From: Pseudomonadota bacterium
GTDB taxonomy: Bacteria; Chloroflexota; UBA6077; JAJPHF01
Assembly: GCA_021325365.1 (NCBI GenBank)
Contig: JAJPHF010000057.1
Span: forward strand, 1 to 36,366
Direction of reading: 5' to 3'
Length of the DNA: 36,366 bases
Both the position numbers and the translations under genes were made by a program. Below the pieces are notes generated by a model, which saw only the letters and a program-made list of their open reading frames with translations, was not told the origin of the DNA and ran no database searches. Below are positions 14,883 through 23,947 of the stretch, one piece after another. The stretch's first letter is position 1. Every line of letters starts with the position of its first letter.

Positions 14883-15482
14883 ATGGACGGGGAGCTGGGG
14901 CGCGCTTTCGTGGCGTTCTTCGCCGTCATCGATCCGCTGGGCAACGTGCTGGTGTTTTACCTGCTGACGGCCGGGATGCGGGCCGTGGATCGCTGGCGCG
15001 TGGCGCTGCTGGCGGTGGTGGCCGCGGGCGCGCTGCTGGCGCTGTTCAGCGTCGCCGGCAGCGAGGTGCTGGCGTTCCTGGACATCTCTAGCGAGAGCTT
15101 CCGCGTGGCGGCCGGGCTCTTGCTGCTGCTGCCCGCCTACCGGCTGGTGACCGAAGGCCAGCCCGCGGAGGTGATCGCGCCCTCGGCGGCCGACCCGATC
15201 GAGCTGGCCCTGGTGCCGCTCGCGATGCCCCTTATCGCGGGCCCCGGAGCGCTGGCCACGGCCACGGCGCTGACGGCGAGTCTGGGGCTCGGGCGGACGC
15301 TGGCGGCGCTGAGCGCCGTGCTGGTGCTGTCGTTTGCCGCCTTCGCCGCGGCCGACTGGCTGTTCCACTGGCTGGGACGGGCGGTGCTGCGCCTGCTGGC
15401 GCGGCTGGTGGGCCTGCTGCTGTTCACGATTGCCGTGGAGTTCATCCTGACCGGCGTCCGCGCGTTCTTTGGGCTAGGGTAA
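14883..15482 (+). CDS. MarC-family integral membrane protein
   Basis: This 199-residue inner-membrane protein has six predicted hydrophobic segments, the usual MarC size. Signature pieces are FFAVIDPLGNVLVFYLLT in the first helix and LALVPLAMPLIAGPGAL in the second half, matching the inverted-repeat MarC architecture. Despite the name (multiple antibiotic resistance locus), the function of the family is unsettled. ATG 14883 is chosen because the family begins just before the AVIDP helix. A longer frame exists to 14718. The gene is followed by a heme-oxygenase-like gene 75 bases downstream, and the two are flanked by outward paralogous binding-protein genes on the other strand. Confidence 0.85.
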   Translation: MDGELGRAFVAFFAVIDPLGNVLVFYLLTAGMRAVDRWRVALLAVVAAGALLALFSVAGSEVLAFLDISSESFRVAAGLLLLLPAYRLVTEGQPAEVIAPSAADPIELALVPLAMPLIAGPGALATATALTASLGLGRTLAALSAVLVLSFAAFAAADWLFHWLGRAVLRLLARLVGLLLFTIAVEFILTGVRAFFGLG

Positions 15483-15557
15483 CGACGATTGACAGAGGAG
15501 GGCGGACGCAGTATGGTGGGGCTGCACGCGAGCGGACGAGCCGGTAGGAGAAAGAGC

Positions 15558-16307
15558 ATGGCCGTGATGACCCTGCGCGACGAGATTCGGGCCGCGGTGG
15601 AGAGCCGTCATTCGCGGTTCCATCCGTTCTACCAGCTCTGGCGCGAGGGCACGCTCAAGCGCGAGGCGATCGCCGGCTGGGTCCAGGAACACTACCACTT
15701 CACGAAGGACATCCCCTGGCTGAACGGCGCCATGCTGACCCGAGTGCCGTACGCTGACGTCCGCGCGCAGTACCAGGAGAGCATTGCCGAGGAAATGGAC
15801 CCGCGCGAGCCGCACATCGAGATCCTGTTGCGCTTCGGCGAAGCGATGGGACTCGACCGCGAGGCGGTCAAGCGCTCGAAGCCGCTTCCCACGACGCAGG
15901 CCCTGCTCGACTGGGCGTTCATCGTGACGCGCCACCGCTCCATGGTGGAAGTGATCGCGGGGATGCAGATCGGGATGGAGTCGCAGCCGCCCGAGCTCTA
16001 CGGGGATATCGTGCCGGCCCTCAAGGAGAAGTACGGCTGCACCGACGAGCAGATTGCCTACTTTCCAGTGCACGTGGAGGCCGATACCGAGCACGGGGGA
16101 CGGGCCTACGATCTGGTAGAGAAGTACGCTCGGAGCGAAGAGCAACGCCAGCGGGCCGTATTGGCGGCGCGCGAAGGCGCCGAGAAGCGCTGGCTGTATA
16201 TCGACGGCGTGTACATCCACTACCAGCTTGGCTACAAGCTGACGGACGCCCGCTGGGATGAGTTCCAGGCCGCCTATGGCCCGAGCCCGTTCTACGAGGG
16301 CGTCTGA
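15558..16307 (+). CDS. Heme-oxygenase-like di-iron protein (TenA/PqqC/CADD superfamily), paralogue 2
   Basis: This 249-residue helical protein begins with the superfamily motif FHPFYQLWREGTL. Predicted metal ligands are Glu79 and His86 (E-x6-H), Glu141, and His172, Asp176 and His179 in HVEADTEH. This is the full set expected of a heme-oxygenase-like di-iron oxidase. It is paralogous to the protein at 10442-11134 but keeps the PqqC-like N-terminus better. The C-terminal helix has YIDGVYIHYQLGY. ATG 15558 follows TAGGAGAAAG. The substrate is unknown. CADD-type (p-aminobenzoate-forming) or UndA/SznF-type oxidation are precedents in the fold, not predictions. It ends only 23 bases from the convergent binding-protein gene. 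Confidence 0.8.
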   Translation: MAVMTLRDEIRAAVESRHSRFHPFYQLWREGTLKREAIAGWVQEHYHFTKDIPWLNGAMLTRVPYADVRAQYQESIAEEMDPREPHIEILLRFGEAMGLDREAVKRSKPLPTTQALLDWAFIVTRHRSMVEVIAGMQIGMESQPPELYGDIVPALKEKYGCTDEQIAYFPVHVEADTEHGGRAYDLVEKYARSEEQRQRAVLAAREGAEKRWLYIDGVYIHYQLGYKLTDARWDEFQAAYGPSPFYEGV

Positions 16308-16330
16308 AGCCGGGGCGGAGCCGACCCAGC

Positions 16331-17467
16331 TCAGGGGTAGGGACCGAGCGAGCGCACGGCGGCTTCGGCGAAGCTCTGGTCCACCACCTCGCCTAGCTCG
16401 ATACGGGCCTGCTGCAGGCCCTCGCCTAGCCACACCTCTTGATCCCGGGCCAGACTGTCAAGGTTGATGCGGCCGTCGGGCTGCAGGCCCGGCATGACCA
16501 TGCGGTCGTAGAGCGCCGTGTCCTTGACGGCGGTGTGGGCGGCGAGTGTCGCGACCACTTCCTGGCGCTTGGCCGCATCCCCGCGTACGAAGGCGTCGTT
16601 GTAGTAGCGGACCGCGCGCAGGTAGGCGACGAGGAATCGCTGAGCTGCGTCGGGGGCGTCCTTGGCGAACTGGCCGCCGTAGAGCACGACCGCGATCTGA
16701 TCGCCCGGCAGGACGCTGTCTATCCGCTGATAGATTGTCCCGAGGCCCTCGTCGACGATGCGGGTCACGAAAGGCTCGATGTTCACCGAGGCGTCCAAGG
16801 TGCCACCGGCCAGGGCCGTCGCGTGCTCCGCGAAGTTGAGCTCGACCATCTCCACGTCGTCGAGGGTGAGCCCGTACGGACGGAGATAGGCGACCATGGC
16901 CGGGTCGCCCGCAGTGCCGCGGGCCGAAGTCCCCACCCGCAGGCCGCGCAGGTCTCCCGGGTTGCGCAGGCGTCGGCTCTCGGCCAGGTCGTGGCGGAAG
17001 AGGAGGGCCTCGAAGCCGAAGCCCGGCGGCGCCGACCCCTTGTCCGCGACGAGCTTGATGTCGATGCCTCGCGAGATCGCGTTGAACAGCCCCGCGCTGG
17101 GCGAGCCTCCGCCCACGTCGAGCTGGCCCGCGCTGAGCGGCGCGACCATCCGCGCGGCGGAGTCGAACGGCGTCAACTCGACGTCCAGGCCCTCCTCGCG
17201 AAAGTAGCCTCGGTCGAGCCCCACGAAGAACCCCGCGTCCGTGGTGCTGCTGAGGGCGCCCAGGCGAATGGTCTGCATCTCCGGAGCGGCGGTCGCGGCG
17301 CTCGCCGCGGCGAGCGGGGCCATTACGGTAGGCGTGGCAGCGGGCGCAGACGGCGCTTGCGCGGCGGTGCAGCCCGCCGCGAGGATCAGGAGCACCAGGG
17401 TGGCTCGGACGGCCGCTCGGTGATGGATGGGGAGACGCGAACTCGGCTCGCGGCGTTTCGCTCTCAT
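16331..17467 (-). CDS. NMT1/THI5-like ABC solute-binding lipoprotein, paralogue B
   Basis: This 378-residue lipoprotein has a basic N-terminus and lipobox LAAGC (Cys33), followed by an Ala/Pro linker. The binding domain starts near IRLGALSSTTDAGFF and includes LDVGGGSPSAGLFNAISRG and QIAVVLYGGQFAKDAP, close to paralogue A at 13376-14446. Unlike A it is lipid-anchored. ATG 17467 has a weak GGGG upstream. A TTGACA-17-GATGAT promoter lies about 40-70 bases before the start. There are no permease or ATPase genes beside it. The ligand may be related to that of paralogue A, but this is inference. Confidence 0.85.
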   Translation of the reverse strand: MRAKRREPSSRLPIHHRAAVRATLVLLILAAGCTAAQAPSAPAATPTVMAPLAAASAATAAPEMQTIRLGALSSTTDAGFFVGLDRGYFREEGLDVELTPFDSAARMVAPLSAGQLDVGGGSPSAGLFNAISRGIDIKLVADKGSAPPGFGFEALLFRHDLAESRRLRNPGDLRGLRVGTSARGTAGDPAMVAYLRPYGLTLDDVEMVELNFAEHATALAGGTLDASVNIEPFVTRIVDEGLGTIYQRIDSVLPGDQIAVVLYGGQFAKDAPDAAQRFLVAYLRAVRYYNDAFVRGDAAKRQEVVATLAAHTAVKDTALYDRMVMPGLQPDGRINLDSLARDQEVWLGEGLQQARIELGEVVDQSFAEAAVRSLGPYP

Positions 17468-17506
17468 CTTGAACTACCCCGGCGGATGGCAGGCTGGTTG
17501 GCCCCT

Positions 17507-17535
17507 ATCATCCACCCGCGGCAGGTAGCTGTCAA
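17507..17535 (-). promoter_or_regulatory. Promoter of binding protein B
   Basis: Read leftward: a perfect TTGACA (17535-17530), a 17-base spacer and GATGAT (17512-17507). The predicted start of transcription is near 17500, about 33 bases before ATG 17467. Confidence 0.55.
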
Positions 17536-17609
17536 CGTGCTGCCGTGTCGCGCGGCAGACGACGGTAGCACGCTCTGGCCCGCGCTTCAGGGTGGCGAGC
17601 GACGCGCGG

Positions 17610-19010
17610 CTAACTGAGGGCGATGGGGCGGAGGTCGGGGGCGGGGCGGAGGGGCGGCTCGGTGAGCGCCTGGACCTCGTCGACCGTCCAGCCGGGGGCG
17701 ATCTCGCGGAGGAGCAGGCCGTCGGGCGTCACGTCGATGACGGCGAGGTCGGTGACGACGGTGCTGACGCAGGCGCGGCCGGTCAGCGGGTAGGTGCAGG
17801 CGTTGAGCAGGCGGTAGCCGCCGTCGCGCGTGGTGTGCTCCATGCCCACGATCACCCGGCGCGCGCCGCGCACGAGGTCCATCGCGCCGCCCACGGCGGG
17901 CACCTTCTGGCCGGGCACGATCCAGTTGGCCAGGTCGCCCTGCGCCGACACCTGGTAGCCGCCCAGCACCGCCACGTCGATGTGGCCGCCGCGCACCATG
18001 GCGAACGAGTCGGCGCTGTGGAAGAACGCGGCGCCCGGCAGCAGCGTCACGAGGTTGGCGCCGGCGCTGGCCAGCTCGGGGTCCTCCTCGCCGGGGCGGG
18101 CGTGGGCGCCGAAGCCGAGCACGCCGTTCTCGGCGTGCAGCACGAGCCGCACGCCGGGCGGCACGTAGTTGGCGACGAGCGAGGGCAGGCCGGTGCCCAG
18201 GTTCACCACGTCGCCGTCGCGCAGCTCGCGCGCGATGCGCGCCGCGATGTCGGTGCGGCTGAGCACCGGCTTGCCGTTGCGCCGCGGCAGCGCGACCTCG
18301 CCCGGCTCGGCGGGCGCCGGGGCGCGGCGCGGCGGCATGGGGATCTCGGCCGGCACGACGCGGTCGACGAACAGGCCGGGCGTGACGACGGCCTCGGGGT
18401 CGAGGTCGCCAGCCGCGACGATGCGGTTCGCCTCGGCGATGGTCACGCGCGCCGCCATCGCCATGACCGGGTTGAAGTTGCGGGCCGTCGCGTGGAACAC
18501 GAGGTTGCCGAGGGGATCAGCGGCCTCGGCATGGACGAGGGCGAAGTCGGCGCGCAGCGCCGTCTCCAGCACGCACTCGCGCCCGTCGAACACGGCGCGC
18601 GGCTTGCCGTCGGCGAGCACCGTGTCGGCGCCCGACGGCGTGTAGAAGGCGGGGATGCCGGCGCCGCCGGCGCGGATACGCTCGGCTAGGGTGCCCTGCG
18701 GCACCAGCTCCAGCTCGATCTGGCCCGCCACGTACTGCCGCTCGAACGGCGAGTCGGGCTGGCGCGCCACGGGGAAGCTGACGATGGCCTTGCGCACCAG
18801 CCCTCGCTCGACCAGCAGGCCGATCTCGGGCGTGCCGGGCGGCCCGCCGGCGCCGTTGGCGATCAGCGTCAGATCGCGGGCGCCGTGGTCGGCCAGCGCC
18901 TGGATGAGCGTGCGCGGAGCGCCTGGAAAGCTGAAGCCGCCCACCATAATAGTCGCACCGTCCGGCACGTCCGCGACCGCTGCCGCCGCGTTCGCCCACC
19001 GCTTGTCCAC
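17610..19010 (-). CDS. 3-oxoacid CoA-transferase, fused A and B subunits
   Basis: This 466-residue single-chain enzyme corresponds to the two subunits of bacterial 3-oxoacid (acetoacetate/3-oxoadipate-type) CoA-transferase. The A-like part (1-225) has IMVGGFSFPGAP, TLIANGAGG and GQIELELVPQGTLAERIRAG. After a Pro/Ala-rich linker, the B-like part (about 248-460) has DGDVVNLGTGLPSLVANY and HAENGVLGFG, where Glu294 is the catalytic residue that forms the CoA thioester. Fusion is known in eukaryotic SCOT and in some bacteria. The acceptor acid cannot be told from sequence. The GTG start at 19010 has AGAGGGGAG upstream. It is transcribed divergently from the histidine kinase gene, with 271 bases between. 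Confidence 0.92.
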   Translation of the reverse strand: MDKRWANAAAAVADVPDGATIMVGGFSFPGAPRTLIQALADHGARDLTLIANGAGGPPGTPEIGLLVERGLVRKAIVSFPVARQPDSPFERQYVAGQIELELVPQGTLAERIRAGGAGIPAFYTPSGADTVLADGKPRAVFDGRECVLETALRADFALVHAEAADPLGNLVFHATARNFNPVMAMAARVTIAEANRIVAAGDLDPEAVVTPGLFVDRVVPAEIPMPPRRAPAPAEPGEVALPRRNGKPVLSRTDIAARIARELRDGDVVNLGTGLPSLVANYVPPGVRLVLHAENGVLGFGAHARPGEEDPELASAGANLVTLLPGAAFFHSADSFAMVRGGHIDVAVLGGYQVSAQGDLANWIVPGQKVPAVGGAMDLVRGARRVIVGMEHTTRDGGYRLLNACTYPLTGRACVSTVVTDLAVIDVTPDGLLLREIAPGWTVDEVQALTEPPLRPAPDLRPIALS

Positions 19011-19281
19011 GCGCCGTCTCCCCTCTGCCCGTCCGCCGGTGCCGGGAGTGTAGCCGCGCCGACTAGGCCCGTCAAGCGCCGAGCCGGCGCGGACGGAGCC
19101 GCCACGCCGGCGGGGAGCCGCGGCCGGTCCCGCGGGCAGCGGAACTAGCGGGCGGCTGCACGAGCACTCGCCCCTAGCCGATATTCAAAGTGGTGGTTAG
19201 GATAGGGCCGAGGTAGCGGTTTCGAATCGCGCCGCGCTATCCTGGTTCTGACTACTCTGACGGTTAGAAGTGGTTCACTCC
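19011..19281. promoter_or_regulatory. Divergent control region with 7-base inverted repeat
   Basis: AGGATAG (19199-19205) and CTATCCT (19237-19243) form an inverted repeat that could be an operator. Equally, each half reads as a TATCCT -10 box facing outward. On the minus strand TTCGAA lies 16 bases before its TATCCT. The plus-strand copy lacks a -35 match. The repeat lies between the CoA-transferase and the histidine kinase. The rest of the gap shows nothing assignable. Confidence 0.3.
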
Positions 19282-21645
19282 ATGACGTTCGCGACATCCA
19301 GCCTCAGCGCGAGCCTGGTGCGAGCGGCCTGTCTGGTCGCCGCCGGCGAGCCGCCAGCGCGGGGCCTCGCGGCCGTGCTCGACGCGTGCCGTGAATGCCT
19401 GGGCGCCTCGGGCGCGGCGCTGCTGCAGGAGCGGGCGGGCCAGCTGGTGCCGCTAGCAAGCGACGGCTTGACGCTGGCCGAGCGGCCGCTGGACACTCGA
19501 GCGACCGCCCACTACCCGTTGCGGGTGGAGGACCACGTCGAGGGCGTGCTGCTACTGGCAGGGACGACGCCGGGGCAGCGCGGCGACGGCGGGCCCATGC
19601 TGGCGCCGCTGCTCGAGCTTGCCGCCGCGGCCGTGCGCAACGTTCGGCTCGCCGAGGAGCGCGCGAACGCCATTGCCGCGCTTACCGGCCGCGTGGAGGA
19701 CCTGGAGCGGCGGGCCATGGAGCACGCGCTCGGCCGCGAGCTGGCCGCCTCGGAGGAGCGCTTCCGCACGCTCTACCAGTCCGCGGCGTGCGGCATCCTG
19801 GTCCGCGATGCGAACGGCGTGACCACGGACGCCAATGAGGCGGCCACCCGGATCGTCGGCGTCCCGCTGGCCGAGATGCGCGGCCACACGTGGAGCCGCG
19901 CCATGGGTGGGGCGACGCGGGAGGATGGCACGCCGTTCCCGGAGGACGACCGACCGCTGGCGGTCGTCCTGCGCGAGCGACGTCCCGTCCACGGGGTCAC
20001 GATGAGCCTCTATCGGCCGGACGGGGAGCGCCGCTGGCTGCAGGTGGACGCAGTGCCCGTCTTCGACGCCGACGGGGCGCTCAGCCAGGTCGTCACGAGC
20101 TTCATCGACGTGACGGAACGCAAGCTCGCCGAGGACGCGGCGGAGCGCGAGCGGCAGGAGAAATCGGCGCTGCTCGACTCCGCGGCCGAGGGCATCATGG
20201 GCGTGGACGCGCGGGGCCGCTGCACGTTCATCAACCGCACCGGGGCCGCCATGCTCGGCTACGACCCGGCCGAGCTGCAAGGCCGACACCTCCACCCGCT
20301 CATGCACCACTCGCACGCCGACGGCACCCCATATCCGGCCGACGACTGCCCGCTGCGCCGCGCCTTCACCACGCGGGAGAGCCTGCACGTCGACGACGAG
20401 GTACTCTGGCGCCGCGACGGCACGTCGTTCCCCGCCGAGTACACGGCGGCGCCGGTCTGGGAGGACGGGCGCATCACCAGCGTCGTCGTGAGCTTCTCGG
20501 ACATCACCGCGCGCAAGGAGGCCGAGCAGCGCTTGCAGGCGCTCACGCAGTCGGAGAAGCTGCGGGCGCTAGGGCAGATGGCCGGCGGGGTAGCTCACGA
20601 CCTGAACCAGTACCTGGGCCTGGTGGCTGGGCACGGCGAGCTGGCGCTGCGCGCGGTCGACCAGGGAGCGGCGGGGCGCGAGGGCCTGATCGACTCGCTG
20701 AACATCATCGTGCAGGCGGCGATGGACGGCGCGGAGACGGTGAAGCGGCTCCTCGCCTTCGGACGGTCGCGGCCGGAAGGCCCCCCCGTACGCCTGGACG
20801 TGGGCGAGCTGCTGCGGGAGGTGGCGAAGCTGACGGCGCCGAGCTGGCGCGACGCCGCCCAGGCCCAGGGCCGCCCGATCAGCTTGCACGTGGAGGTCGA
20901 GCGCGACCTGGCCGTGAACGGCTGGCCCGAGAGCCTGCGAGAGGCGTGTACGAACCTCGTCCTCAACGCCGTCGACGCGCTGCCCAATGGCGGCGCCATC
21001 CGGCTGGTGGGGCGCCGCAAGGGCGCACGGGTCGTCGTCGAGGTGATCGACACGGGCGTGGGCATGACGCCCGAGGTGCGGGCGCGGTTGTTCGAGCCGT
21101 TCTTCAGCACGAAGGGCGAGCGGGGCACGGGCCTGGGACTGCCGATGGTCTTCGGCATCGTCGAGCGGCACGGCGGCGAGATCGCCGTCGAGTCGGCGCC
21201 GGGGCAGGGCGCAACCTTCCGCCTGCTGCTGCCCGCGGCGACCCCCACGGCGAGCGCCGCGCCGGCGCCCGCCGCGCCCGGGGGCGCCCGGCCGCTGCGC
21301 GTGCTGGCGGTGGACGACGAGCCGGCGCTGGGCCGGATGGCCGCGCTGATGCTGGCGCCCGACGGCCATAATGTGGTCGTCGCCACGTCGGGCGAGGAGG
21401 CGCTGGAGCGGCTGGCCGCCGAGTCATTCGATCTGGTGATCTCCGACGTCGGCATGGGCGCGGGCATGAACGGCTGGGAGCTGGCCGAGCAGGTACGCAC
21501 CCACTACCCGGGCGTGCGCTTCGCGCTGGCCACCGGCTGGGGTGCCCAGATCGATCCCGAAGAGGCGCGCGCGCTGGGCATCTGCGCCGTCCTGCCTAAG
21601 CCCTACCATCTGGCCGACATGCGGCGCCTCGTCTCCGCCTCCTGA
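19282..21645 (+). CDS. Hybrid sensor histidine kinase (GAF-PAS-PAS-HisKA-HATPase-REC)
   Basis: This soluble hybrid kinase has no membrane segments (787 residues from ATG 19282; 791 if the upstream GTG 19270 is used, which is the numbering given here). Domain order: a GAF-like sensor (about 25-128), a short coiled linker, PAS 1 (163-285) and PAS 2 (297-412). The dimerisation domain has the phospho-acceptor in GGVAHDLNQ (His443). The ATPase domain has N-box NLVLNAVDALPNGG, G1 DTGVGM and G2 GTGLGLPM. A fused receiver (about 676-790) has acidic VDDEP, phospho-Asp726 in ISDVGMG and Lys777. In related kinases the H-box is usually HDFNN; here it is HDLNQ. No separate response regulator is adjacent, so the output is probably through phosphorelay to a distant partner. 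Confidence 0.9.
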   Translation: MTFATSSLSASLVRAACLVAAGEPPARGLAAVLDACRECLGASGAALLQERAGQLVPLASDGLTLAERPLDTRATAHYPLRVEDHVEGVLLLAGTTPGQRGDGGPMLAPLLELAAAAVRNVRLAEERANAIAALTGRVEDLERRAMEHALGRELAASEERFRTLYQSAACGILVRDANGVTTDANEAATRIVGVPLAEMRGHTWSRAMGGATREDGTPFPEDDRPLAVVLRERRPVHGVTMSLYRPDGERRWLQVDAVPVFDADGALSQVVTSFIDVTERKLAEDAAERERQEKSALLDSAAEGIMGVDARGRCTFINRTGAAMLGYDPAELQGRHLHPLMHHSHADGTPYPADDCPLRRAFTTRESLHVDDEVLWRRDGTSFPAEYTAAPVWEDGRITSVVVSFSDITARKEAEQRLQALTQSEKLRALGQMAGGVAHDLNQYLGLVAGHGELALRAVDQGAAGREGLIDSLNIIVQAAMDGAETVKRLLAFGRSRPEGPPVRLDVGELLREVAKLTAPSWRDAAQAQGRPISLHVEVERDLAVNGWPESLREACTNLVLNAVDALPNGGAIRLVGRRKGARVVVEVIDTGVGMTPEVRARLFEPFFSTKGERGTGLGLPMVFGIVERHGGEIAVESAPGQGATFRLLLPAATPTASAAPAPAAPGGARPLRVLAVDDEPALGRMAALMLAPDGHNVVVATSGEEALERLAAESFDLVISDVGMGAGMNGWELAEQVRTHYPGVRFALATGWGAQIDPEEARALGICAVLPKPYHLADMRRLVSAS

Positions 21646-21726
21646 CGCCGCCCGCCCGCGCGGCCCCCCGGCCCCCCGACCCAACGCGGCCTGGTATGCG
21701 ATTTGCCAGGGGTCTAGCGGGCCGCG

Positions 21727-23874
21727 ATGGCAGGATACAGGGGCTCGCGGGGGAACGGCAGCATGGCACGTCGGATGGGCCGGTGGGGCCGGGAAACGCA
21801 GCCGGGCCGGGCCTGGGCGGAAGGACGCCTGCCCGGGCGGGCCGGCCTTGGCTGGCGCGTGGCGCGCGCCCGCGGCGACCGTCCGCGCGGCATCAACCGC
21901 CCGCTGTTCGCCACCGGGGTCAGCACCGGCCTGCTCGTGCTGTTCACGCTGGGCCTGATGCTCGTCGTGGGGGTCGGCTCGGTGGCGGCCAGCGTCTACG
22001 CCGACGTGACCCGCGACCTGCCGCCCGTCAGCGAGCTGGCCAACCGCGAGCCGTTCCAGACGACGCGCATCTACGACCGCAATGGCGTGCTGCTGCACGA
22101 GCTCTACGCCCCCAACGAGGGGCGCCGCACGCTGGTGCCGCTGAACGAGGTCTCGCCCTGGATGGTCGACGCGACGCTGGCCGCCGAGGACGCGAGCTTC
22201 TACGACAACCCCGGCGTCGATCCCCACGGGATCGCGCGCGCCATCTGGCAAAACGTCAGCCACCAGGGCATCGTCTCGGGCGCGAGCACGATCACGCAGC
22301 AGCTCGTGCGGAACACGCTGATTCCCGAGGACGAGCGCGAGCGCCAGACGCTGCTGCGCAAGTTCGAGGAGGCGGTGCTAGCGTATCGCGTCAACGAGAT
22401 GTACTCGAAGGACGACATCGTCGACATGTATCTCAACGAGGTCTACTACGGGGACCAGGCGTACGGGGTGGCGGCGGCGGCCGAGACCTACTTCGGCAAG
22501 ACGCCCGCCGACCTGACGCTGGCCGAGGCCTCGTTGCTGGCGGGCCTGCCGCAGTCGCCCACGGAGTACAACCCGCGCCTGCACCTCGACGCAGCGCGGC
22601 AGCGGCAGCGGTACGTGCTCGACCAGATGGTGCGCAGCGGCTTCGTGGACGAGGCGACGGCCGCGAACGCCTACGCGGAGGAGCCGCAGCTCGCGCCGCC
22701 GCCCGACGACGACCTGAAGGCGCCGCACTGGGTGTTCTACATCCGCGACCTGCTGGAGCAGAAGTACGGGCCGCGACTGCTCTACCAGGGCGGGCTGCAA
22801 GTCTACACGACGCTCGACCTGCGCCTGCAGGAGCGGCTGGAGCAAGTGGCCAAGGACAACGCGGCCAACCTGAAGCTGCACGGGGCCAGCAACACGGGGA
22901 TCGTCGCCATGGACCCGAAGACGGGCGAGATCCTGGCGATGGTCGGCAGCATGGACTACCACAACACGGACATCGACGGGCAGGTAAACGTCACGGTGTC
23001 CGAGCGCCAGCCCGGCTCCTCGATCAAGCCGGTCGTGTACCTGACGGCGTTCGAGAAGGCCGGCTTCACGCCCGCCACGGTGCTCCAGGACCAGGCGACG
23101 TGCTTCCCTGGCGGCCAGGGGCAGCCGCCCTATTGCCCGGTGAACTTCGACAACAAGTTCCACGGGCCGGTGCCGGTGCGCGTGGCGCTGGGCAACTCGC
23201 TGAACATCCCCGCGGTCGAGACGCTGAACACGATCGGCGTGGAGAACGCCGTCGAGATGGCGAACCGCCTGGGCATCGCCAGTCTCGACGCGTCGAAGCA
23301 ATACGGGCTGTCGCTCACGCTGGGCGGCGTCGAGGTCACGCCGCTGGAGCTGACCGGAGCCTACGCCGTGTTCGCCAACCAGGGGCGCCGCGTCGGCCCC
23401 GTCGCGATCACGCGGATCGTCGACGGGCACGACCGCGTGCTGGAGGAGACCCGGCCGAGCAGCGGTGAGCAGGTGGTCGATCCGCGCCTGGTGTACATGC
23501 TGACGAGCATCCTCAGCGACCCGAACTCCCGCCTGATCACGTACGGGCCGCACAGCCAGCTCGACCTGTCGCGCCCGGCCGCCGCCAAGACCGGCACCAC
23601 CGACAACTACCGCGACACCTGGACGATGGGGTACACGCCGAACCTGACGATCGGCGTCTGGGTCGGCAACACCGACGGGCACCCGATGCGCGAGGTGCTC
23701 AGCTCGATGAGCGCGGGCAAGATCTGGCACGAGGCGATGGAGGCGGCCTTCGACGTGCTCCAGCTCCCCGTCGAGGACTTCCAGCGGCCCGACGGCCTGG
23801 TCGACGAGCCGGTGCACGACGAGCCGGGCCACAGCACCGACCTCGTGCTCGCGGAGCGCGCGCCGCACCAGTAG
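21727..23874 (+). CDS. Class A penicillin-binding protein (bifunctional transglycosylase/transpeptidase)
   Basis: This 715-residue PBP1-type enzyme polymerises and cross-links peptidoglycan. A basic cytoplasmic N-terminus precedes one membrane helix (about 61-91). The GT51 domain has catalytic Glu154 in LAAEDASFYD and the GASTITQQLVRN and EMYLNEVYYG-like motifs (here DMYLNEVYYG). The transpeptidase domain has all three active-site motifs: SSIK with Ser431, SLN (491-493) and KTGT (621-624). The presence of the gene argues for a peptidoglycan-containing cell. ATG 21727 lacks a clear ribosome site. An internal ATG at 21763 has GGGGG upstream and would remove 12 residues. A stem-loop follows the stop. 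Confidence 0.94.
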   Translation: MAGYRGSRGNGSMARRMGRWGRETQPGRAWAEGRLPGRAGLGWRVARARGDRPRGINRPLFATGVSTGLLVLFTLGLMLVVGVGSVAASVYADVTRDLPPVSELANREPFQTTRIYDRNGVLLHELYAPNEGRRTLVPLNEVSPWMVDATLAAEDASFYDNPGVDPHGIARAIWQNVSHQGIVSGASTITQQLVRNTLIPEDERERQTLLRKFEEAVLAYRVNEMYSKDDIVDMYLNEVYYGDQAYGVAAAAETYFGKTPADLTLAEASLLAGLPQSPTEYNPRLHLDAARQRQRYVLDQMVRSGFVDEATAANAYAEEPQLAPPPDDDLKAPHWVFYIRDLLEQKYGPRLLYQGGLQVYTTLDLRLQERLEQVAKDNAANLKLHGASNTGIVAMDPKTGEILAMVGSMDYHNTDIDGQVNVTVSERQPGSSIKPVVYLTAFEKAGFTPATVLQDQATCFPGGQGQPPYCPVNFDNKFHGPVPVRVALGNSLNIPAVETLNTIGVENAVEMANRLGIASLDASKQYGLSLTLGGVEVTPLELTGAYAVFANQGRRVGPVAITRIVDGHDRVLEETRPSSGEQVVDPRLVYMLTSILSDPNSRLITYGPHSQLDLSRPAAAKTGTTDNYRDTWTMGYTPNLTIGVWVGNTDGHPMREVLSSMSAGKIWHEAMEAAFDVLQLPVEDFQRPDGLVDEPVHDEPGHSTDLVLAERAPHQ

Positions 23875-23889
23875 GCGCTAAACACTCAG

Positions 23890-23938
23890 CCAGGTTGGTG
23901 TGTAGGTTTGGCTTCGCCAAACCTACACACCAGCCTGG
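23890..23938. terminator. 23-bp hairpin between convergent genes (TTC-loop family, copy 1)
   Basis: A stem of 23 pairs with one T-G wobble spans 23890-23912 and 23916-23938 around TTC. The inner 16 pairs (GGTGTGTAGGTTTGGC) are perfect. It lies between the penicillin-binding protein stop and the convergent nitrile-hydratase-like gene stop. The core recurs at 28049-28081 with a compensatory pair change. No U-tract is present. Confidence 0.7.
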
Positions 23939-23947
23939 GCCGGCAGC

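Noticed and set aside
10442..16307. Reading the heme-oxygenase-like proteins and NMT1-like receptors as a thiamine-precursor salvage system (TenA with ThiY)
   Set aside because: The TenA catalytic Cys is not evident, the di-iron ligand set is complete, and no thiamine gene or ThiXZ is present.
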